DNA from: Streptomyces sp. RPT161
GTDB lineage: Bacteria > Actinomycetota > Actinomycetes > Streptomycetales > Streptomycetaceae
DNA: 64,000 nt
Direction: 5' to 3'
Assembly (NCBI RefSeq): GCF_027533845.1
Contig: NZ_JAPZVN010000011.1
Span: 124,001-188,000 of the forward strand
The notes under the pieces: model-generated
What the model saw: the letters and a program-made list of their open reading frames with translations, nothing else
Databases searched by the model: none
What the model was told of the DNA's origin: nothing
Part shown: positions 25,301-34,602 of the stretch, one piece after another
Numbering within the stretch: the first letter of the stretch is position 1
How the letters are laid out: the number at the start of each line of letters is the position of its first letter
Made by a program: the position numbers and the translations under genes

Positions 25301-25927
25301 ATGCAGGAGCAGTACCGGACGATCGCCCGCGCGGGCGTGCACGAGACCGAGATCAACAAGTCCCGCTTCATCTGCTCGCTCGCGCCCGCCGCGACCGAGC
25401 AGGAGGCCCAGGACTTCATCCGTCGCGTCCGGGCCGAGCACCCGTCCGCCAACCACAACTGCTTCGCATACGTCATAGGTGCCGACGCCGCGCTGCAGAA
25501 GGCGAGCGATGACGGCGAGCCCGGCGGCACCGCGGGCGTGCCGATGCTGCAGATGCTGACGCGGCGCGACGTGCGCTACGCCGTGGCCGTGGTCACCCGC
25601 TACTTCGGCGGGGTCAAGCTGGGCGCAGGCGGGCTGATCCGGGCGTACGGCGGATCGGTCGGCGAGGCGCTGGACGCCCTGGGCACGGTGATCCGCCGCC
25701 GGTACCGGCTGGCCACCATCACCGTCGACCACCAGCGGGCCGGAAAGCTGGAGAACGACCTACGGTCCACCGGCCGCGCGGTGCGCGAGGTCCGGTACGG
25801 GACGGCGGTGAGCATCGAGGTCGGACTGCCGGAGGCCGAGCTGGGCGCCTTCCGTGACTGGCTGGCCGACGCCAGTGCGGGCAGCGCGGTACTGGAACTG
25901 GGTGGTGAGATGTACGGCACGCCCTGA
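25301..25927 (+). CDS. YigZ/IMPACT family protein
   Basis: 208 residues from ATG 25301. The IMPACT N-domain shows EINKSRFICSLAPA, PSANHNCFAYVIG, SDDGEPGGTAGVPMLQML and AVVTRYFGGVKLGAGGLIRAYGGSVGEAL, all strongly conserved. A C-terminal DUF1949-like domain follows. Function is uncertain; homologues act in translation-stress control. Single gene. Confidence 0.95.
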   Translation: MQEQYRTIARAGVHETEINKSRFICSLAPAATEQEAQDFIRRVRAEHPSANHNCFAYVIGADAALQKASDDGEPGGTAGVPMLQMLTRRDVRYAVAVVTRYFGGVKLGAGGLIRAYGGSVGEALDALGTVIRRRYRLATITVDHQRAGKLENDLRSTGRAVREVRYGTAVSIEVGLPEAELGAFRDWLADASAGSAVLELGGEMYGTP

Positions 25928-26119
25928 CCCGGCGAGCGCGCCGGTCGGTTGACGGACTTCGGCTGCTCGTCGGCGGTGCCGCTGCCGGTTCGGTGCTGAC
26001 GTGGGTGGGCGCCGCCCGTCATCCCTGGCCGGCGGCATTCGATCGCCTCGACAGGCCGGTTGGTCATGGTGACCCTCGCCAACCGAACCCTTCGCCGCCG
26101 AATCGGCGGATCAGCCGCC

Positions 26120-26320
26120 CCCGGCCGAACGGCGGCCAGCCGGGGTCGCCGGCCCGGGCGAACGCGACCCACGCCGCGTGCATCTGGTCGGCCAGCGACG
26201 CGGGCGGTTCGGCCGTGCCCAGCAGGCCCCGCTGCCCGCGCAGCGCCGGAAGACCGAGGCGGTCGAACACGAAGGGGACACGCTCAGGCTGCTGCGCGAA
26301 TACGCCTCCTGACGCCGTGA
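26120..26320 (-). pseudogene. C-terminal remnant of a type-B carboxylesterase
   Basis: The minus strand encodes VPFVFDRLGLPALRGQRGLLG and LADQMHAAWVAFARAGDPGWPPF, the recognisable end of type-B carboxylesterases (ELPFVFDTL ... AWVAFARTGDPGWP). Catalytic domain sequence is absent on the upstream side and the frame breaks after WPPF. The 526 bp between the YigZ and deaminase genes otherwise hold nothing I can support, so this is a decayed gene. Confidence 0.65.
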
Positions 26321-26453
26321 CTCGTTGAACTCGGCGGTGGTCGCCACCGGTTGCTGTGGGATGGGGAACAAGGGGGTGGTGCACCGCCCGGCGTGCGGCC
26401 GGGGCGGTGCACCTGGGTGGCCGGCGCGGGCGGCGGGCGGTCGCGGCGCGGCG

Positions 26454-26954
26454 TCAGACGGTGGTCGGGGCCCCGGTCACCCGGCGCTCGCCGCCGTTGC
26501 GCTGCTGCCAGAACCGGTAGACGCCGACGGCCTCATCGCGCGCTTCGTAGCGCATGGGAAGGCGGCGCTCGGTGTAGTCCTTGGCGAACTCGTCGTAGAA
26601 GGTGGCGAGTTCGAAGTACTTGCGGTCGTCGACGTAGTGGGGTTCGTAGGCGTCGCGGGTGGTGAGGAAGACGACCTCGTCCGGCGAGCAGTAGTACAGC
26701 GATCCCAGGCACATCGGGCAGGGGTGGGCGAGGACGTGGATGGTGGTGCCGGTCAGGTGCTCGGTGCCCAGCTTGGTGCACGCTTCGCGGATGGCGAGGA
26801 TCTCGGCGTGCGCGGTGGGGTCGTTGGTCTGGGCGACCTTGTTGGGGCTCTCGGCCAGGATTTCGCCGTCCTTGACGATGACGGTGGCGAACGGGCGGCC
26901 GCCCTCGGCGACGTTCTGGCGGGCGATGTCGATGGTGCGCTGGATGAAGTCCAC
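26454..26954 (-). CDS. Cytidine/guanine deaminase-like zinc enzyme
   Basis: 166 residues from GTG 26954 with GGAGG before it. The zinc site of the deoxycytidylate/guanine deaminase family is complete: TAHAEILAI (His ligand and catalytic Glu) and HPCPMCLGSLYYCSP (two Cys ligands). NDPTAHAE and the long C-terminal part (AYEPHYVDDRKYFEL ... DYTERRLPM) look most like bacterial guanine deaminases. It lies 137 bp downstream of cynS on the same strand, in the cyanate module, an unusual partner. Confidence 0.88.
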   Translation of the reverse strand: MDFIQRTIDIARQNVAEGGRPFATVIVKDGEILAESPNKVAQTNDPTAHAEILAIREACTKLGTEHLTGTTIHVLAHPCPMCLGSLYYCSPDEVVFLTTRDAYEPHYVDDRKYFELATFYDEFAKDYTERRLPMRYEARDEAVGVYRFWQQRNGGERRVTGAPTTV

Positions 26955-27091
26955 GAAGGTCCTCCGGGCGGGACGAAGAAGGGGGCGGGCCGCCCCGCGG
27001 GGGCGGCGTTCGGGGGAGGGCCGGGGCGGGCCGGAAGGAAGGGTGTCCGGCCCGCCCCGGTCACCGATCGGGCGGTGACTCAGACCGTGGT

Positions 27092-27562
27092 TCAGAAGGG
27101 CTTGGTCGGCAGGTACTTGCCGTCCATGGTGATCACCGCGCGCTCGCCGCCGTCGGGGTCGGCGACCTTCTTCACGTCCAGCTTGAAGTTGATGGCGGAG
27201 ATGATGCCGTCTCCGAACTGCTCGTGGACCAGGGCCTTGAGGGTGGTGCCGTAGACCTGGAGCATCTCGTAGAAGCGGTAGATGGTCGGGTCGGTGGGGA
27301 CACCGCCGGGGATCGAGCCGCGGGTGGGGATGGTTCGCAGCAGCATCACCGCGTCCTCGTCGAGGCCGAGGAGCTCTGCGACGGCCCTGGCGGACTTGTC
27401 CGGCAGGGCGTGCTGGCCCAGCACGGCGGCGGTGGTGAACGCGACCGACAGTCCGGAGGCGTCGGCGATCTGCTGCCACGAGAGGTTCTTGCGGGTCTTG
27501 GCCTCGACCGCGGCGTTGGCCAGGGCCTGGCGGGCGGCGGGGTCGAACTGGGCGTGCACCAT
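27092..27562 (-). CDS. cynS: Cyanate hydratase (cyanase)
   Basis: 156 residues, the exact usual length. Cyanase makes ammonia and CO2 from cyanate and bicarbonate as a decamer. The N-terminal DNA-binding-like domain ([19 protein letters not shown]) and the C-terminal catalytic domain ([42 protein letters not shown]) are both present, including the active-site Arg (IYRFYE), Glu (HEQFGDGI) and Ser (IISAI). Lies between the deaminase and a beta-carbonic anhydrase that would recycle bicarbonate. Confidence 0.97.
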   Translation of the reverse strand: MVHAQFDPAARQALANAAVEAKTRKNLSWQQIADASGLSVAFTTAAVLGQHALPDKSARAVAELLGLDEDAVMLLRTIPTRGSIPGGVPTDPTIYRFYEMLQVYGTTLKALVHEQFGDGIISAINFKLDVKKVADPDGGERAVITMDGKYLPTKPF

Positions 27563-27660
27563 CAGATGGGTTCCTTTCGACGGGTACCGCTGAGCGCACA
27601 GTGCGCGAAGCGGTGGTTTCCGGGTGGTGGCCCCGGACCGGATAGGTCGCGAGGGCGGGG

Positions 27661-28251
27661 TCAGGCCGTGAGCGCGGCGGTGGCGACGGTGGCGTTGAGG
27701 TCGTCGACGCGGCCGGTGGCGATGTCGAAGACCCAGCCGTGCAGGGACACCCGCTGCCGCGCCAGGGCGCGGGCGACCGACGGATGGGTGGCCAGGTTCG
27801 TCAACTGGGCCAGTACGTTCTGCCGCACCAGGGCGTCCACTTCGCTGGTGGCGGCGCGGGCGACGGAGGCGTCCGCGTGCCGCAGCCAGTCGGCGACCGC
27901 CGGGGCGGCGCTCAGGTCGTGCTCCTGGGCGAGGGCGGTCATCGCGCCGCAGGCCGAGTGCCCGCACACCACGATGTCGGCCACCCCCAGCACGGCGACG
28001 GCGTACTCGATGCTCGCCGCCACCCCGTCGGCGCCGGGGGAGTAGCAGGGGACCAGGTTCCCGGCGGTACGGATGACGAACAGCTCGCCCGGCTCGCAAC
28101 CGGTGATCAACTCGGGCACGACGCGGGCGTCGGAGCAGCTGATGAACAGCGTGTGCGGCGTGTGGTGGTCGGCCAGGTGGGCGAACAGGTCGGCCTTGAC
28201 CGGGAACACCTCCCGCTGAAAACGCGCGACGCCCTCGGCGAGGTCTCGCAT
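27661..28251 (-). CDS. cynT: Beta-class carbonic anhydrase of the cyanate operon
   Basis: 196 residues. The zinc ligands and catalytic pair are in place: [10 protein letters not shown] (Cys, Asp, Arg) and [10 protein letters not shown] (His, Cys). Beside cyanase its job is to keep bicarbonate supplied, as CynT does in E. coli. The ATG is preceded by GAAGGGAG. First gene of the minus-strand operon cynT-cynS-deaminase, divergent from the LysR-type regulator. Confidence 0.95.
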   Translation of the reverse strand: MRDLAEGVARFQREVFPVKADLFAHLADHHTPHTLFISCSDARVVPELITGCEPGELFVIRTAGNLVPCYSPGADGVAASIEYAVAVLGVADIVVCGHSACGAMTALAQEHDLSAAPAVADWLRHADASVARAATSEVDALVRQNVLAQLTNLATHPSVARALARQRVSLHGWVFDIATGRVDDLNATVATAALTA

Positions 28252-28315
28252 GGGTCACTCCCTTCGGTGGCTCCCGCCTGCGGCGGCTGGCGAAAACCAC
28301 CCTGCATGACCTCGG

Positions 28316-28368
28316 TCTATAGTGTCCAAGACTTGCTAGCCCTAGAAGCTATTGGTTGCATCTATAGT
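28316..28368. promoter_or_regulatory. Divergent cyn promoter region with repeated TCTATAGT
   Basis: TCTATAGT occurs at 28316-28323 and 28361-28368. The second contains TATAGT, a -10-like hexamer 7 nt before the regulator ATG; the first, read on the minus strand, gives TATAGA suitable as the -10 of cynT. The AT-rich stretch between them (28324-28360) is the likely LysR binding site. Confidence 0.5.
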
Positions 28369-28375
28369 TACGGAC

Positions 28376-29284
28376 ATGGCTCTGGAACTGCGCCACCTGC
28401 GCTATCTGCTCGCCGTGGCCGAGCACGGCAACTTCACCCGCGCCGCCGAGGACCTGCACATCTCCCAGCCCACGCTCTCCCAGCAGATCAAGCAGCTGGA
28501 ACGCGCCCTCGACGTGCAGCTACTGGACCGCACCGGCCGTGCCGTACGGCTCACCGACGCCGGCCAGGCATACGCCCACCACGCCCGCCGCGCCCTGCGC
28601 GACCTGGCCGCCGCCGAACGCGCCGTCCATGACGTGCGGGACCTCTCCCGCGGTCACCTGCGGCTGGCGGTCACCCCCACCTTCACCGCCTACCTGGTCG
28701 GCCCGCTCGCCGCCGAACTCCACGCCCGGCACCCCGGCATCACCCTGACCGTTCAGGAGATGACCCAGGACCGCATCGAGACCAGCCTGCTCACCGACGA
28801 CCTCGACCTCGGCATCGCCTTCACCGGCCACCACCTGCCGGGCATCACCGCCACCCCGCTGTTCATCGAAACCCTCAGCCTTGTCGCCGGCGCCAACCAC
28901 GCCGACACCAGCCCAGGCGTGCCGCTGCCGGTGAGCACCCTGGCAGGGCGCCAACTCGCTCTGCTCACCGGGGACTTCGCCACCCGCGCGCACATCGACG
29001 CCTACTTCAACCAACACGCGGTCAGCCCACGCATCACCGTGGAGGCCAACTCGATCCAGGCCCTCACCGAGATCATCCAGCGCACCCCACTCGCCACGGT
29101 GCTTCCCGACGCCATCACCCACGACCACCCCCGACTGCGCCCTCTCCCACTCGACCCCGCCCTCCCCGCCCGCACCGTCACCCTCCTCCACCGCACCGAC
29201 GCCTACCAAAGCGCCGCCGCCCGCGTCTTCACCCACCTCACCCACGAACACATCCGCACCCGCCCCTACGCCCCCGCCCCCTGA
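28376..29284 (+). CDS. cynR: LysR-family regulator of the cyanate operon
   Basis: 302 residues from ATG 28376. The helix-turn-helix is classic LysR: LRHLRYLLAVAEHGNFTRAAEDLHISQPTLSQQIKQLERALDVQLLDRTGR. The effector domain follows (RLAVTPTFTAYLVGPL, LTVQEMTQDRIETSLLTDDLDLGIAF) with the CynR-like EMTQDRIE segment. Divergent from cynT, as cynR is in E. coli; cyanate or azide would be the inducer by analogy. The message is probably leaderless. Confidence 0.93.
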   Translation: MALELRHLRYLLAVAEHGNFTRAAEDLHISQPTLSQQIKQLERALDVQLLDRTGRAVRLTDAGQAYAHHARRALRDLAAAERAVHDVRDLSRGHLRLAVTPTFTAYLVGPLAAELHARHPGITLTVQEMTQDRIETSLLTDDLDLGIAFTGHHLPGITATPLFIETLSLVAGANHADTSPGVPLPVSTLAGRQLALLTGDFATRAHIDAYFNQHAVSPRITVEANSIQALTEIIQRTPLATVLPDAITHDHPRLRPLPLDPALPARTVTLLHRTDAYQSAAARVFTHLTHEHIRTRPYAPAP

Positions 29285-29791
29285 GCCACCGAGAGCGGGT
29301 CGGCGACGCGGGCCACCCCCTGCACGGCCGGGGCTTGTACGGAGTACCGCGCCGCGTTGTCCCCGCGGCCGGTGCCGCCTTCATGGGACGGAAGTTTTCG
29401 GGCATTTCGGCACAGCCGTTTGCTCGTCATCCTCCCAACCGCGCGAGGACGTCCCTGAGTTCGCGCACGAGAGGATGAGGTTCCGTCCTGATCGACGGTC
29501 CGGGCTCCATGCGCCCACGGCCCGGGCACCCACCCGGTTCCTGGTGCCGTCGGTCGCGCTGGTGTGGTTGCCACAGCGGGCGCTGGGGGGCCATGCGGCC
29601 TGCGCACACGTGCGCCGTTTCCGCGCACATCTACTGCCACCTCACGCCGGACGCCGGTGGCAGACTGAGGTCCGTGAGGGACCAGGTGCTGACAGGCGTT
29701 AGCGTGGTCGGTGCCGACAGCGAGGACCGTGCTGGTTCGGTGCCGGGCCCAGGGGCGGAGTAAGGGGAGACATGCAGGTCGGAGCGGCGTC
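29285..29791. other. 507-bp gap without a supported gene
   Basis: Short frames on both strands (for example 29427-29630 minus) have no recognisable features and no good starts. The Shine-Dalgarno GGAG of sbcD is at 29780-29783. Nothing else is supported. Confidence 0.5.
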
Positions 29792-30952
29792 TTGAGAATT
29801 CTGCACACTTCCGACTGGCACCTGGGACGGTCGTTCCACCGGGTCAACCTCCTGTCCGCCCAGGAGGCCTTCGTCGACCACCTGGTGGAGACGGTGCGTG
29901 CCGAGCGGGTCGACGCGGTCCTGGTCGCGGGCGACATATACGACCGTGCGGTGCCGCCGCTGCCCGCGGTCGAACTCTTCGACTCCGCGCTGCACCGGCT
30001 CGGCGAGCTCGGTGTTCCCACGGTGATGATCTCCGGCAACCATGACTCGGCGCGTCGCCTCGGCGTCGGCGCAGGGCTGATGTCCCGCGCCGGTATCCAT
30101 CTGCGCACCGCGCCGGGGGAGTGCGGCACCCCCGTGCTGCTGGGCGACGAGCACGGCGAGGTGGCGATGTACGGGCTGCCGTACCTCGAACCCGCCCTGG
30201 TACGCGCCGAGTTCGCCGCCGAACGGGCCGATCACACCACCGTGCTCCGCGCCGCCATGAACCGGGTCCGCGCCGATCTCGCCGCCCGCCCGGCCGGTAC
30301 TCGCTCGGTCGTCCTCGCCCATGCCTTCGTCGCGGGCGGCGTCGGCTGCCGCAGCGAACGCGACATCACCGCGGGCGGAGTCGCCGCGGTGCCCGCCGAG
30401 GTGTTCGACGGCGTCGACTATGTGGCCCTGGGACATCTGCACGGCGCGCAGACCATCACCGACCGGATCCGCTACTCCGGCTCCCCGCTGGCGTACTCCT
30501 TCTCAGAGCATCTGCACCGCAAGAGCATGTGGCTGGTCGACCTCGGCCCGGGCGGTGAGGTCTCGGCGGAGCGGGTGGACTGCCCGGTGCCGCGCCGACT
30601 GGCCCGGCTCCGGGGAACGCTGGCGGAGCTGCTGTCCGACCCGGCGCTGGAGGCCGACGAGGACGCCTGGGTGGAGGCAACGTTGACCGACGCCCAGCGC
30701 CCGTACGATCCGATGGCCCGGCTGGCCCGTCGCTTCCCCCATGTACTGGCGCTCGACTTCGACCCGCAGGGCGCCGAGGTGGATCCGCTGGTGTCGTACG
30801 CGAAGCGGTTGCGTGACCGCACCGACCAGCAGATCGCCGAGGACTTCGTGGCCCACGTACGCGGCCACGGCCCGGATCCGCGGGAGAGCGCGGTGCTGCG
30901 GGACGCGCTGGACGCGGCGCGGGTGCGCGCGGCGGTGGGGGAGTCGGTCTGA
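29792..30952 (+). CDS. sbcD: Exonuclease SbcCD subunit D (Mre11-like nuclease)
   Basis: 386 residues from TTG 29792 (LRILHTSDWHLGR); GGAG lies 8 nt upstream. All metallophosphoesterase motifs occur: HTSDWHLGR, AGDIYDRAVPP, SGNHDSARRLG, LAHAFV and YVALGHLHGAQ. SbcD is the nuclease that, with SbcC, processes DNA hairpins and blocked ends. Its stop shares one base with the sbcC start (TGATG). Confidence 0.96.
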   Translation: MRILHTSDWHLGRSFHRVNLLSAQEAFVDHLVETVRAERVDAVLVAGDIYDRAVPPLPAVELFDSALHRLGELGVPTVMISGNHDSARRLGVGAGLMSRAGIHLRTAPGECGTPVLLGDEHGEVAMYGLPYLEPALVRAEFAAERADHTTVLRAAMNRVRADLAARPAGTRSVVLAHAFVAGGVGCRSERDITAGGVAAVPAEVFDGVDYVALGHLHGAQTITDRIRYSGSPLAYSFSEHLHRKSMWLVDLGPGGEVSAERVDCPVPRRLARLRGTLAELLSDPALEADEDAWVEATLTDAQRPYDPMARLARRFPHVLALDFDPQGAEVDPLVSYAKRLRDRTDQQIAEDFVAHVRGHGPDPRESAVLRDALDAARVRAAVGESV

Positions 30953-33900
30953 TGCGGCTGCACCGTTTGAAGGTGACCGCCTTCGGGCCCTACCGCCGCA
31001 CCGAGGAGATCGACTTCGACGAACTGTCCTCCGGCGGGATATTCCTGCTGCACGGCGCCACGGGCGCGGGCAAGACCTCGGTGCTCGACGCGGTGTGCTT
31101 CGCGCTGTACGGGGAGGTGCCGGGCGTTCGGCCGCGCAACCGGCTGCGCAGCGACCACGCGACCCCGGACCAGTTGACCGAGGTGGTTCTGGAACTCACC
31201 GTCGGCGGGCGCCGATTGGAGCTGACCCGGCGACCTGAACAGGAGCGTCCCAAGCGGCGCGGCACCGGAACCACCGTTGATAAGCACTTCAGCGCGCTGC
31301 GGGAACTGTCGCCCAGCACCGGCGAGTGGACCGCGCTCAGCCGCTCGCACCAGGAGATCGGCGAGGAGATCAGGCAACTGCTCGGCATGAGCAGGGAGCA
31401 GTTCTGCCAGGTGGTGCTGCTGCCGCAGGGCCAGTTCGCCACGTTCCTGCGGGCCGACGCCACCGAGCGCGGCAAGCTGCTGGGCAGGCTGTTCGGCACC
31501 GACCGGTTCGTCGGCGCGGAGCGCTGGCTGTTCGAGCGGCGCGGTGCCGTGGAGGACCGGGTGCGGGCCCAGGACCAGCGCCTGATCGCGCTGGCCCACC
31601 AGATGCGGCAGGCCGCGGGCCGGGCCGCCGCTGAACAGCCGCCGCCGGAAACGGCGCCGGGGGAGCCGGAGTTGGCCGAGCGGGTGCTGGGCTGGGCCGC
31701 CTTCGCGCGTACCGCCGCCAGGGAGCACGCCGACGTCGCGGAACTCGCCCTGAGCGCCGCGGAGTCGGCGCTGAAGGAAGCCGAGAGCGACCTGGAGGCG
31801 GCCCGCGAGACCGCCGAGCTCCAGCAGCGGTACACCGACGCACAGGCCCGCTCGGCGCAGCTGGCCGCCGAGCGCACACGGTACGAGGCGGACACCGAGC
31901 GCTGGGAGCGCGCCAGCGCCGCCCAACAGGTCACCCCCGCCCTCGACGCGCGTGACACCGCGCAGCGCGAACACGAGGCGGCCGAGTCCGCCAGGCAGCG
32001 CACCGCCGCCGCGCTTCCCGACGGCCCCGCCGACGCCGACCAACTGGCCCAGCGGGCGGGCCGACTACGCGAGGACCTCGGTCGGCTCGACGCGGCCCGC
32101 CGAGCCGAGAACCGGGTCAACGAACTGGTCGCGGCCCGCGACGGCCTCGACCGCGAGGCCGCCGCCGACGAACAGGCAGAACGTGACACCGCGGCATGGC
32201 TGGCCGACTGGGACCAGGTACGCGCCGCCCACCAGCGCCGTATCGACACCGCACACGAGGCAGGACAACGCGCGATACAACTCGCCGGCCAACTGGACGC
32301 CGCGCGCACGGCACTGGCGGCCGCGCGCCGTCGCGACGAGCTGATCGACCTGGAGCGCGCCGCGGACGAACGGCTGTTGCGCGCCCGTGAGACCGCGGCC
32401 GCCGCACGGGAGCGGTGGCTGGAGCTGAAGGAACGACGGCTGCGCGGCATAGCCGCCGAACTGGCCGGGGAGTTGGCCGACGGAGAGCCGTGCCCGGTGT
32501 GCGGCTCGGCGGCCCATCCCGCTCCGGCCGAACCCGGCACCGGGCATGTCGACCGGGACACTGAGGAGCGGGCCCAGGCCGACTCTCTGAGGGCCGACGA
32601 GACCCGCGGTGCGGCCGAGATCGAACTGCACACCGTACGGGAGCGCCTTGCCGCCGCCCGCGAGACCGTGGCCGACCGGCCGGTGGCCGAACTGGCCGCG
32701 CGACTTGCCGAGTTGGCGGACGCGCACGACCAGGCGGCCCGCGCGGCGGCCGATGTGCACCCCGCCCGTGAGGCATGGGAACTCGCCGAACGGGAGCACC
32801 AGCGGCGCGTCGACGCCCAGCAGCGGGCCAGCGCCCGCGCCGCCGACCTGCTCGCCCGCCGGGAGACCCTGGACGCCGAACTCGCCGCGCTCCGCGAGCA
32901 GTTGACGGGGCTGCTGGACGGCGAGGGCAGCGCCGCCGAGCACGCCTCGCGCCTGGAGCGGCTCGCGGCGGCGTACACCGCGGCCGCGGACGCCGCGAAG
33001 GCCGCGTCCGGTACGGCGGAGCGCCTGGCGCAGGCCGAGACCCGGCTCACGGCAGCCGCCCGTGGCGCGGGGTTCGACACCGTGTCACAGGCCGCCGACG
33101 CCCGCCTGGACGCGGCCGGGCTGCGCGCACTGAGGGAGCGGATCGAGGAGCACCAGACGCGGCAGGCCGCCGTCACCCGTGAACTGGCGGACCCCGAGGT
33201 GCTGGCCGCCGCGGCGCTACCGCCAGCCGACCCGCGACGGCGGCGAGACGAGTTCGACGCCGCCAGCGACCGGCTGCGCGACGCGTTCGCCGCACGGCAG
33301 GCGGCACGGTCCCGGTGCGCGGAACTCGACCGCCTCTCGGCCGAAGCGGAACGGCAGACCGCCGAACTCGCCCCGCTGCGCGAGGAGTACACCCGGCTCA
33401 GGCGGCTCGCGGAACTGGTGTCCGGCAGCTCGACGGAGAACCAGTACCGGATGCGCCTGGAGTCCTACGTCCTCGCGGCCCGACTGGAGCAGGTCGCCAA
33501 CGCGGCCAGCCTGCGGCTGCGGCGGATGTCCTCCGGCCGCTACACCCTGGTGCACACCGACGCCAGGATCTCCGGTCGTGGCCGCTGGGGCCTGGGGCTA
33601 CGGGTGGTCGACGCCTGGACCGGGACCGAGCGGGACACCACGACACTGTCCGGCGGCGAGACCTTCTTCGCATCGCTCGCCCTCGCGCTCGGCCTCGCCG
33701 ATGTGGTGACCGAGGAGGCCGGAGGGGTGCGGCTGGACACGCTGTTCATCGACGAGGGCTTCGGCAGCCTGGACGAGCAGACGCTGGACGAGGTCCTCGA
33801 TGTGCTGGACGGGCTGCGGGAACGCGACCGGGCGGTGGGCATCGTCAGCCATGTCGCCGATCTGCGCCAGCGAATCCCGGCCCAACTGGAGGTCGTCAAG

Positions 33901-33960
33901 GGCCGCTACGGCTCGGTGGTGCGGCAGCGGTCGAGTGCCGAGGCGCGGGTCGGCGGGTGA
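30952..33960 (+). CDS. sbcC: Exonuclease SbcCD subunit C (Rad50-like ATPase)
   Basis: 1002 residues. N-terminal Walker A (GATGAGKTS) in an AFGPY context, then two long Ala/Arg/Glu-rich coiled-coil arms flanking the zinc hook CPVCG at about residues 513-517, and a C-terminal half with the ABC signature TLSGGETFFASLALALG and Walker B DTLFIDEGFGSLD. Complete and of usual length for actinobacteria. Works as a dimer with SbcD on DNA ends and palindromes. Confidence 0.96.
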   Translation: MRLHRLKVTAFGPYRRTEEIDFDELSSGGIFLLHGATGAGKTSVLDAVCFALYGEVPGVRPRNRLRSDHATPDQLTEVVLELTVGGRRLELTRRPEQERPKRRGTGTTVDKHFSALRELSPSTGEWTALSRSHQEIGEEIRQLLGMSREQFCQVVLLPQGQFATFLRADATERGKLLGRLFGTDRFVGAERWLFERRGAVEDRVRAQDQRLIALAHQMRQAAGRAAAEQPPPETAPGEPELAERVLGWAAFARTAAREHADVAELALSAAESALKEAESDLEAARETAELQQRYTDAQARSAQLAAERTRYEADTERWERASAAQQVTPALDARDTAQREHEAAESARQRTAAALPDGPADADQLAQRAGRLREDLGRLDAARRAENRVNELVAARDGLDREAAADEQAERDTAAWLADWDQVRAAHQRRIDTAHEAGQRAIQLAGQLDAARTALAAARRRDELIDLERAADERLLRARETAAAARERWLELKERRLRGIAAELAGELADGEPCPVCGSAAHPAPAEPGTGHVDRDTEERAQADSLRADETRGAAEIELHTVRERLAAARETVADRPVAELAARLAELADAHDQAARAAADVHPAREAWELAEREHQRRVDAQQRASARAADLLARRETLDAELAALREQLTGLLDGEGSAAEHASRLERLAAAYTAAADAAKAASGTAERLAQAETRLTAAARGAGFDTVSQAADARLDAAGLRALRERIEEHQTRQAAVTRELADPEVLAAAALPPADPRRRRDEFDAASDRLRDAFAARQAARSRCAELDRLSAEAERQTAELAPLREEYTRLRRLAELVSGSSTENQYRMRLESYVLAARLEQVANAASLRLRRMSSGRYTLVHTDARISGRGRWGLGLRVVDAWTGTERDTTTLSGGETFFASLALALGLADVVTEEAGGVRLDTLFIDEGFGSLDEQTLDEVLDVLDGLRERDRAVGIVSHVADLRQRIPAQLEVVKGRYGSVVRQRSSAEARVGG

Positions 33961-33980
33961 GGCGGCGCGTTCGGGCAGGG

Positions 33981-34511
33981 TCAGCGGGGCGTGCCCGGTT
34001 CGGTCAGTTCGTAGGCCCGAAGGCCCTCGCGGTCCTCGACCCGGCGGAAACCGACGCGTCCCAGCACCCGCTGGGACGCCCGGTTGTCCGGCTCGGTCGT
34101 GGCCAGCACGGTGCGCACCTCGGGCTGTCGCAGCGTCCAGCCGGTGAGCAGCCGTAGCGCGTCGGTGGCCCAGCCCGCGCCCCGGCCGGACACCGACAGG
34201 TCGTAGCCGACCTCCACCACGCCGTCCACCGGCGGCCCATGGAAGCCCATGCCGCCGACGGCCATGGCGTCCTCGGCGCGCAGGATCGCGAACAGGCCCC
34301 AGTGCGGCCGGTGCTGACCGGCTACGGCGGCATTCGCCACCATCCTGGCCGCCACCACCGTGCCCTCACCGGGGGCGCCGTCGATCCAGCGCAGGCCGTC
34401 GGGGGCGCCGTCGGCCATCCGCGCCGCCTCCTCGGGCGTGACCTCGCGCAGCGCGACCCGCCCGTCGCGCAACTCCAGCCGCGCGCTGTCGTGGGAAGCG
34501 TCCGGCGCCAT
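33981..34511 (-). CDS. GNAT family N-acetyltransferase (RimJ-like)
   Basis: 176 residues. Features: VALREVTPEEAARMADG, GGMGFHGPPVDGVVEVGYDLS, the acetyl-CoA loop segment GRGAGWATDALRLLTGW, and ATTEPDNRASQRVLGRVGFRRV, the standard end of RimJ/RimL-type enzymes. Convergent with sbcC, 20 bp away. Acceptor unknown. Confidence 0.9.
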   Translation of the reverse strand: MAPDASHDSARLELRDGRVALREVTPEEAARMADGAPDGLRWIDGAPGEGTVVAARMVANAAVAGQHRPHWGLFAILRAEDAMAVGGMGFHGPPVDGVVEVGYDLSVSGRGAGWATDALRLLTGWTLRQPEVRTVLATTEPDNRASQRVLGRVGFRRVEDREGLRAYELTEPGTPR

Positions 34512-34602
34512 CAGCGACTCCTAGCGGGTCCTTGCGGGTCTTAGCGGGTCCTTGCGGCGGCCGGGCCCGTCGACCCGGCCGCCGCCGTCGGCTCGGGCGG
34601 TG

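Noticed and set aside
30990-33392. 800-codon open frame opposite sbcC
   Set aside because: Ser/Arg/Ala monotony typical of antisense frames; sbcC on the other strand has all Rad50 motifs.
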